Source: Streptomyces sp. NBC_01439 (lineage in GTDB: Bacteria; Actinomycetota; Actinomycetes; Streptomycetales; Streptomycetaceae). From it: a stretch of 64,000 nucleotides of DNA. The DNA lies in assembly GCF_036227605.1 (NCBI RefSeq), contig NZ_CP109487.1, positions 8,419,001 through 8,483,000 on the forward strand. The letters are read 5' to 3'. Position numbers and translations under genes: made by a program. The notes under the pieces were generated by a model that worked only from the letters and a program-made list of their open reading frames with translations, did not search any database and had not been told where the DNA came from. Shown here one piece after another: positions 58,837 through 64,000 of the stretch (positions within the stretch are counted from its first letter, which is position 1; every line of letters starts with the position of its first letter).

Positions 58837-61169
58837 CGCGGCTCCTCGAGCACGGAGGCGATCACCGGCGGGCGGACGGTTTCGTGTCCGGGCCAGGCGA
58901 AGACCAGCCTCGCCGAGGGCTTGTCGAGTACGGCACCGTCCGGCAGGAGATCGTCAGGGGTGCCGGCCGGGTGGACGGTCATCGACGGGTAGCCGCTCTC
59001 GCGGACCTCGGTGTCCCACGTGCGCACGCAGTCGGCGAACCGCCCGGCGAGTTCGTCGGCGGACGGCCCGTAGGCGTGGATGAAGAACTCGCTGCGACGG
59101 TCGGCGGCCGTCGGGGCGTCCTTGACGGTGCGGTAGGTCAGGTAGGCCAGGGACCTGTCCGCCACGATCGCGGCCGCGTCCGGCTGCGTGACCAGGGCGG
59201 ATCCCCTCCGTGCGGACAGACGGCAGAATCCGGTCAGCACGGTCGCGGCGTAGATCTGCAGGGTCTCGAAGTTGAAGTTCCCCCGGACGACGAGGCCGGT
59301 GGGCCGCTCGTGCCGGGGGCCGCGCAGGGCCTCGTCGAGGCCGTCGGCGTCGCCGGGTCCGCCGTCCTCCCACCGAACGGTGACCTCGCCGTCGGCCAGA
59401 GCGATGCGCGGGGTGGTGCGGCCGGCGGCCCCGCGGTCCCGGACGAAACCGCAATGCGTCCAGTGCTCGCAGTGCAGGACGTCGCCACGACGCTCCAGGG
59501 CCAGGGAGCGGGTGTAGCCGCCGATTTCCAGCGGCACCACGAGCCGGGCACCTTGGGCGAGTTGCTCCCGCCAGGCGGGGGCGATGTCGGAGGCGTTGTG
59601 GGTGATCATGATGCCGTCGAATCCGCGGGCGGGAACGTGGTCCGGGGCGCCGAGGCCGCCGTCACCCAGGATCGCCGTGACGCGGCCGCTGCCGGCCTCG
59701 GCCCCCAGGCGCCGGGTGCGGTGGACCACGTACGGGTCCACGTCCACCGTGACCACGCGCCCCCGGGGGCCCAAGACGTGGGCGATGAGTTCCGCGTTGT
59801 AGCCGCCCGACCCGACTTCCAGCACCGTCGTCCGGCTCCCGGCCGGGGCCGTTGGCGTCTGCTGGAGGCGGAGTCGTTCGATCATGTCGGCCTGCAGCCA
59901 GGCCGCAGAGACGGAGCTGACCGCGGTCCGGGACTCCTCGCGGACCGTGACCACGGCCAAGTCGGCGTGGTACGCGGTGGCCGGGGGCACCTCGGGCAGG
60001 AACCGGTGGCGCGGTACCTCCCGCAGCGCGGCCCGCACCTGCGGGGAGTGGGTCCAGCCCTGCGCGATCACGGTGTCGGCCATCCGCTCGCGCAGCCGCA
60101 CCGCCTCGGCCGGCTCACCGGCAACCGGCCCGGCAAGGTCCGCACCCGGGTAGGAGTGGACCGGCGCGAGGTCCGGCAGGACCCCCGGCCATACCGCGAC
60201 CAGGGCGGCAGCCGTCGGAGCGAAGACGGTCCCGAGGCTGGCCAGTTGGTGCAGGTCATGGAACTCCCAGCGGACGAAGCGGTCGGGTTCGGGGAGGCCG
60301 AGTTCACCGTCCCAGGAGGTGATGCGGACAACGGCGGTGACGCGGCGCACGTCCGCGCGGTCGTCGTGGAGGATGGTGAGGAGGTGGGCGTCCTCCACCC
60401 GTGCCGTGAGCCCGCTTTCCTCCTCGAGCTCGCGCACGGCCGCGGCGGGTGCGGATTCGCCGCTGTCGATCCGGCCTCCGGGTAGCTCCCACATACCGCG
60501 TGTGGAGCGGCCCAGCAGCACCCGGCCCGACGGGTCGGTGACCACCGCCGCCGCCCCGAACACGGCCTGCGGCTCCGGCCGACCCTTCTCCTCCGACCGG
60601 AACACCCCCGGCCCGCGCAGCACCACCACTGCGAGACCCTCCGTGTCGGAACGCGTCACCTCCTCGAACCCGGCGGTGAGCGCGTCGAGCTCGGCGTCGT
60701 CCAGGGCGACGTGGCGCCGCTCGACACCGGAGTGCTCGGCGTGCGGGGTGATCACGATGAGCCGCCCGCCCTCGCGCAGGCGCGCGCACAGCAGACGAAG
60801 GACCCGGGCCCGGTCCCGGATGAAGGCGATCGACAGACGCAGCACGACCAGGTCGTAGCCGTCCTCGGCCAGGTCGGCGAGGTCGTCGTGCTCGACGTCC
60901 AGGCACAGCCAGCGCACCTTCTTCGCATCGGGGTGCTCCGCACGGGCCCGCTCCAGCGCACCCTCGGCGTAGTCCACCGCGTCGACGGCGTATCCGAGGC
61001 CGGTGAGGTGGACGGCCATCTCGCCGGTGCCGCAGCCGACGTCGAGCGCGCGTCCGCCGTCGGGTGCCGGGGCGTGTTCGGCGAGCAGGACCTTCTCCTC
61101 CTCCCCGAGTCGCCGGAAGTTCTGTCCGCCGCCGTAGTGCTCGGACCAGTCGGTCCGGGTGAATCCCAC
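58833..61169 (-). CDS. three-domain protein: SAM methyltransferase, Nudix, FxLD-type isoaspartyl methyltransferase
   Basis: 778 residues. Domain 1 (about 20-190): class I SAM methyltransferase with A-L-D-V-G-C-G-T-G-E-M-A. Domain 2 (about 205-340): Nudix with box G-G-R-I-D-S-G-E-S-A-P-A-A-A-V-R-E-L-E-E-E-S-G. Domain 3 (about 360-760): protein-L-isoaspartate-methyltransferase-like, V-P-R-H-R-F-L-P-E, T-V-L-E-V-G-S-G-G-Y-N-A-E-L-I-A-H, and the C-terminal extension typical of the methyltransferase of FxLD lanthipeptide systems (F-F-I-H-A-Y-G-P, then T-W-D-T-E-V-R). No FxLD precursor peptide or dehydratase was found nearby. Domains 1+2 are a known combination; fusion with domain 3 is unusual. Confidence 0.8.
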   Translation of the reverse strand: MGFTRTDWSEHYGGGQNFRRLGEEEKVLLAEHAPAPDGGRALDVGCGTGEMAVHLTGLGYAVDAVDYAEGALERARAEHPDAKKVRWLCLDVEHDDLADLAEDGYDLVVLRLSIAFIRDRARVLRLLCARLREGGRLIVITPHAEHSGVERRHVALDDAELDALTAGFEEVTRSDTEGLAVVVLRGPGVFRSEEKGRPEPQAVFGAAAVVTDPSGRVLLGRSTRGMWELPGGRIDSGESAPAAAVRELEEESGLTARVEDAHLLTILHDDRADVRRVTAVVRITSWDGELGLPEPDRFVRWEFHDLHQLASLGTVFAPTAAALVAVWPGVLPDLAPVHSYPGADLAGPVAGEPAEAVRLRERMADTVIAQGWTHSPQVRAALREVPRHRFLPEVPPATAYHADLAVVTVREESRTAVSSVSAAWLQADMIERLRLQQTPTAPAGSRTTVLEVGSGGYNAELIAHVLGPRGRVVTVDVDPYVVHRTRRLGAEAGSGRVTAILGDGGLGAPDHVPARGFDGIMITHNASDIAPAWREQLAQGARLVVPLEIGGYTRSLALERRGDVLHCEHWTHCGFVRDRGAAGRTTPRIALADGEVTVRWEDGGPGDADGLDEALRGPRHERPTGLVVRGNFNFETLQIYAATVLTGFCRLSARRGSALVTQPDAAAIVADRSLAYLTYRTVKDAPTAADRRSEFFIHAYGPSADELAGRFADCVRTWDTEVRESGYPSMTVHPAGTPDDLLPDGAVLDKPSARLVFAWPGHETVRPPVIASVLEEPR

Positions 61170-61208
61170 AGATCGCTCCTCGTTCGTGAAAGGCCGGGTG
61201 GCCGGTGT

Positions 61209-61576
61209 TCAGGTCAGTTCGACGGGTCGGTACAGGTCGGCCGGCTGCCCGGTCTGCAGCGCCCAGGAGCGATCCCCGTGAGACCGGTGCCACCACTCGG
61301 TCCCGGAGTCGATCAAGCCCGCTGCGGACGGGGCGCCGCTGAAGGTGGCGCGGTTCGTGCGGGCTCGGTCGCCGAGGTCGGGTGCATCGGTGTAACGGGC
61401 GCCGCCGGATTCCTCGGGGCTGGCGTCGACACGGGTGCCCATGTCGAGCTCGTGGCCGAGGCGGTCGATCGGTGTCACGTCGACGGCCGCGTCGGCGGAG
61501 TGGCCTCGCCGCACTCGTGGACGGGGATCGCGGCGACCCTCCGGTCGGACGACAAGACGATGCTGCTGGCGGTCAT
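61209..61576 (-). pseudogene. VanX-like D-Ala-D-Ala dipeptidase (M15) with internal deletion
   Basis: Begins at ATG 61576 (overlapping the GNAT-Nudix stop) with T-A-S-S-I-V-L-S-S-D-R-R-V-A-A-I-P-V-H-E-C-G-E, the conserved start of actinobacterial VanX-like peptidases. After that, in another frame, come H-S-A-D-A-A-V-D-V-T, then L-D-M-G-T-R-V-D-A-S-P-E-E-S-G-G and S-G-T-E-W-W-H-R-S, i.e. the zinc site and E-W-W-H catalytic motif. About 60-70 residues between the two parts are deleted with a frame change, and the usual S-x-H-x-x-G-x-A-x-D has G changed to D. Not a working enzyme. Confidence 0.75.
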
Positions 61577-62610
61577 GCGTCCCCCCAGGTGTCGACGTAC
61601 GCGGCCACCCCGGTCCGGCGGGCCTCCGCCACGGCGCTCAGCCGTACGAAATCGCGGGCCGGCATCAGCGCCCGCCACTGCGCAAGCGGCAGGACGCGGG
61701 CCTCGTCGTGCTCGTGCGGGTTGAGGGTGAGGCCGCGGATCTGGGCGCCGGTGAGGCGCCCCCCGTCGAAGACGAGCTGCAGGGTGCTGTACGGACGCTG
61801 GGCCCGGGGCTGCCCGTACACCGTGGCCAGCAGCCGGGGCGGACCCGCGGCGGTCATCCCGGTCTCCTCCCGGCACTCGCGCAGCAGGCCGTCCCAGGGA
61901 CGCTCGCCGAACTCCAGAGCGCCGCCGATCATGTGCCAGGGGTGGCTCGGGGAGTAAACGGAGTGCAGTTGCAGCGGCTGGTCGTCCTCGTCGGTGACGT
62001 AGAGGCACACGTAGGCGGTCGCCCGCGGCAGCGAGTCGGCGTACTGCCGCGGCGGCACCCACGTCGAATCGGGCTGCGCACCGGCCGCTGCGGTGGATCG
62101 GCCGTGGCGGGTCATCCGCATGAGCGCCGGACTGCCGGCGAAGCCGAACTCCCGGTACAGGGGTGCGGCCTGCGAGCTGGTGTGCAGCTCGAACAGGGTG
62201 ACTTCCTCGGTGTCGGCGAGGTGGTCGAGCAGGGCGCCGACCACGGCCCGGGCGTAGCCACGGCGCCGGTGGTCCGGGTGGGTGGCGACCACGTGGACGC
62301 GGGCGGCCAGGCCGTGGGGGTACGACGGTGCCGGGAGCACGGGGGCGATCAGGCCGAGGGCGCAGGCGGCCATCGTGCCGTCCGGCGCATCGATGACGAA
62401 CGCGCGTGCGTCTCCCGCAGGCGTCAGCCGGGGAACCAGCTCGTCCGTGGTCCGTCGGACCCACTCCTCGGTCAGTGGCCGCGACAGGACGTGCTCGGAG
62501 CGCATTCGGGTGATCGCTTCGGCGTCGGCGGGTGTGGCCGCGCGGACCGCCGGCCGTGCGGCGGTGTCGGGCGGTTCGGCGATTCGGATCGGTGTGGTGT
62601 CGGGGTTCAC
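61573..62610 (-). CDS. bifunctional GNAT acetyltransferase / Nudix hydrolase
   Basis: 345 residues from GTG 62610, preceded by AGGAGAAG. GNAT domain about 20-180: V-H-V-V-A-T-H-P-D-H-R-R-R-G-Y-A-R-A-V-V (acetyl-CoA loop R-R-x-G-Y-A) and Y-R-E-F-G-F. Nudix domain about 195-335: G-G-A-L-E-F-G-E-R-P-W-D-G-L-L-R-E-C-R-E-E-T-G-M, a full Nudix box. The combination is common in streptomycetes; the physiological substrate is unknown. Overlaps the VanX remnant by 4 nt. Confidence 0.88.
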   Translation of the reverse strand: MNPDTTPIRIAEPPDTAARPAVRAATPADAEAITRMRSEHVLSRPLTEEWVRRTTDELVPRLTPAGDARAFVIDAPDGTMAACALGLIAPVLPAPSYPHGLAARVHVVATHPDHRRRGYARAVVGALLDHLADTEEVTLFELHTSSQAAPLYREFGFAGSPALMRMTRHGRSTAAAGAQPDSTWVPPRQYADSLPRATAYVCLYVTDEDDQPLQLHSVYSPSHPWHMIGGALEFGERPWDGLLRECREETGMTAAGPPRLLATVYGQPRAQRPYSTLQLVFDGGRLTGAQIRGLTLNPHEHDEARVLPLAQWRALMPARDFVRLSAVAEARRTGVAAYVDTWGDA

Positions 62611-62756
62611 CGGGCTTCTCCTGTCGATGAGGGGAGCGCGTCGTGCTCGGCGCGCAGCCGGGCCGGCGTCCGCAGGCCGTGTTCGACCAGTACCAACGTG
62701 TCTTTCCGATCGACAGGGCGTGCGGAATGCGGGGGCGGACGCTGCCGGGCCGGGTG

Positions 62757-63179
62757 TCAGCGGGTGCGGGTGTCGGTGCGGGTGCCGGTGTCGGGCACGC
62801 AGGGCAGCCAGGGCACCGCGCTCTCGCGGTAGCTCTGGTTGACAGGGATCAGGTCGGCCGGATTCCCCAGGGCCGACAGGGTGATCGCGATGCTGTCCGC
62901 CCCGTCGTCCAGCGCGCACAGCTGGCTCCCGCATTTCGGACAGAAGCCCCGGCGGGAGTCCGGCCACGTGTAGTGCCAGCGCGGCTCGCCTCCGGCGCCC
63001 GTCCACCTCAACGTGTCCAGGGGGAAGGAGACCCAGGACATCACCGGGCCGCCGGACAAAGCCTGGCAGTGCCCACAGCTGCACAGATGGGGGTAGTCGG
63101 CTTCGCCACTGACCTCGAACCGGGCCTCCCCGCACTGACAGCGTCCCGTACGTGACGTGGTGCTGGATGACGTGGCCAT
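62757..63179 (-). CDS. GFA-family (glutathione-dependent formaldehyde-activating-like) zinc protein
   Basis: 140 residues. Zinc-binding cysteines: C-Q-C-G-E-A near residue 14, C-S-C-G-H-C at about 33 and C-P-K-C-G-S-Q-L at about 80, the S-adenosyl/CENP-V-like fold of the GFA family. Function unknown in most members. The interval 62611-62756 between it and the GNAT-Nudix gene holds a short leader with no recognisable feature. Confidence 0.87.
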   Translation of the reverse strand: MATSSSTTSRTGRCQCGEARFEVSGEADYPHLCSCGHCQALSGGPVMSWVSFPLDTLRWTGAGGEPRWHYTWPDSRRGFCPKCGSQLCALDDGADSIAITLSALGNPADLIPVNQSYRESAVPWLPCVPDTGTRTDTRTR

Positions 63180-63229
63180 GGGGCAACTCCTCGTGTCGAG
63201 CGCTGGGCTGATCGGGCGGGGGCCGGCGT

Positions 63230-63460
63230 GGTCGGGTGGCCGGGCCGGCGAGAAGCAGGCGGAGGCGGGGCGGCGTCGCGCTGGAGCTGGTCCTCGTCCT
63301 TCACGGCCTTCGTCGAGGACCGTGAAGGGGAGGGGTTCGCCCGGGGCCGATTCGGCTCCCGCCTCCGCCGAGCGAACACGTGGCTGTGCAGGTTCGGGAT
63401 CTTGTTGCCCAAAGTCAGGTAGTTGATCTTCACGGGCTGGTAATGGGCCTCACCAGCCGA
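63230..63460 (-). pseudogene. HIT-family hydrolase remnant
   Basis: On the minus strand the stretch A-H-Y-Q-P-V-K-I-N-Y-L-T-L-G-N-K-I-P-N-L-H-S-H-V contains the histidine-triad motif and the segment preceding it. Afterwards frame changes are needed to follow the family (P-G-E-P-L-P-F-T-V-L-D-E-G in one frame, K-D-E-D-Q-L-Q-R-D-A-A in another). No start; the upstream half is missing. HIT proteins hydrolyse nucleotide conjugates; this copy is debris between two Nudix/GFA genes. Confidence 0.65.
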
Positions 63461-63488
63461 ACGGATGCGCCGGGTGTGGTGGCCGCCC

Positions 63489-64000
63489 TCACCAGCCCAT
63501 CTCCGTATACGGACGCCCGGCCGCGATCCCCTCGATGGCTGCCCGGGCGTAGGCGGCGATCGGCTCAGGAAGCTCGTCCGGATGCCACCACTGCCAGGCC
63601 AGGCACTTCTCGGGCTCGCGGACCTCCGGGACGCCCGTCCACCGGCGAGCCCGGAACACGAGGCCGATGCGCGGCCCGGCACCGGGCGGATCGACCAGGT
63701 GGACCGTATGCGCGTACTCGACGTCCACGGGGTCGATGACCAGACCGGTCTCTTCGAGGGTCTCCCGGAGGAGGCACGCGATCGCCGGCTCCTGCGCACA
63801 ATGGCTTGCGGGAAAGTGCCATGTGTCCCCGGCGAAGGCGGAGCCCGGATGGCGCAGCCCGAGCAGGACGCGGCCCTGATCGTCCTCCAGGTAGAGATGG
63901 ACGCCCAGGACGATCGGAACAGCCCCGTGCGAAGCGGGCGCCGGGCACGGGCCGGCGGCTGCCTCGCGGGCCGCGTGGCGGAGGATGAGCGCGCTCGTGG
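63489..64000 (-). CDS. Nudix hydrolase (N-terminus cut by window edge)
   Basis: At least 170 residues, open to the edge. The core H-L-Y-L-E-D-D-Q-G-R-V-L-L-G-L-R-H-P-G is followed by P-A-S-H-C-A-Q-E-P and L-L-R-E-T-L-E-E-T-G-L. The catalytic R-E-x-x-E-E-x-G part of the Nudix box is intact, but the usual leading G-G is P-A-S here, as in a group of streptomycete Nudix proteins with altered loop. Substrate unknown. Confidence 0.82.
   Translation of the reverse strand, partial: TSALILRHAAREAAAGPCPAPASHGAVPIVLGVHLYLEDDQGRVLLGLRHPGSAFAGDTWHFPASHCAQEPAIACLLRETLEETGLVIDPVDVEYAHTVHLVDPPGAGPRIGLVFRARRWTGVPEVREPEKCLAWQWWHPDELPEPIAAYARAAIEGIAAGRPYTEMGW

Noticed and set aside
58833..63179. Complete lanthipeptide (FxLD) cluster
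   Set aside because: Only the methyltransferase-like domain is present; no precursor, dehydratase or cyclase was found.

Overview
The window is very GC-rich actinobacterial DNA, almost certainly from a Streptomyces or close relative. Evidence: G/C bias at third codon positions, GTG starts with GGAGG-type ribosome binding sites, many 4-nt ATGA/GTGA stop-start overlaps, and a gene content (BlaI-M56 pairs, CBS-BON proteins, Acg-like nitroreductase, MpaB-type oxygenase, kinase-TPR protein, DUF6571, FxLD-type methyltransferase, IS110 and a group II intron) typical of streptomycete chromosome arms. No rRNA, tRNA or CRISPR array was seen.

Layout. (1) 1-8.8 kb: PAP2 phosphatase (cut by the edge), TetR, DedA, two tandem BlaI-M56 regulator/protease modules (the first protease lacks its HExxH region), a MarR regulator, a scar where a truncated ABC ATPase abuts a truncated MATE efflux gene, an MFS exporter and an ArsR-like regulator. 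(2) 9-24 kb: an island resembling the hypoxia/dormancy (DosR/OsdR) regulon: PPOX flavoprotein, CBS-BON proteins, Zn-alcohol dehydrogenase, Acg-like nitroreductase, universal stress proteins, a DevS-type GAF histidine kinase facing a NarL-type response regulator, a cNMP-binding remnant and a SulP-STAS transporter. A near-palindromic motif close to GGGCCGACCGGTCCC recurs in three of its promoter regions. The island is studded with frameshifts and in-frame deletions, and it is interrupted by HAD-GH65 debris and a DUF6571/lipoprotein pair. (3) 24-37.7 kb: VOC and MepB proteins, a translationally coupled M4-S8 secreted protease pair, Mop/HTH protein, MpaB oxygenase, a Ser/Thr kinase-TPR protein coupled to an FAD oxidoreductase, and two F420/FMN-type small flavoproteins. 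(4) 37.7-50.6 kb: an IS110 element with a probable bridge-RNA leader, a Tat-lipoprotein hydrolase, an Eis-like acetyltransferase, a beta-lactamase-fold hydrolase, a coupled nitronate monooxygenase/acyl-CoA synthetase pair and a ChaA-like antiporter. (5) 50.6-58.3 kb: penicillin-acylase debris, a two-gene NACHT system and a phosphotransferase gene split by a group II intron. (6) 58.3-64 kb: a P-loop/HemC chimera, a methyltransferase-Nudix-methyltransferase fusion, a VanX-like remnant, GNAT-Nudix, GFA, a HIT remnant and a Nudix protein cut by the edge.

A recurring theme is gene decay by short in-frame internal deletions and by single C/G insertions or deletions in short C/G runs. The single-base changes could be assembly errors. 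The large internal deletions and chimeras cannot be explained that way.
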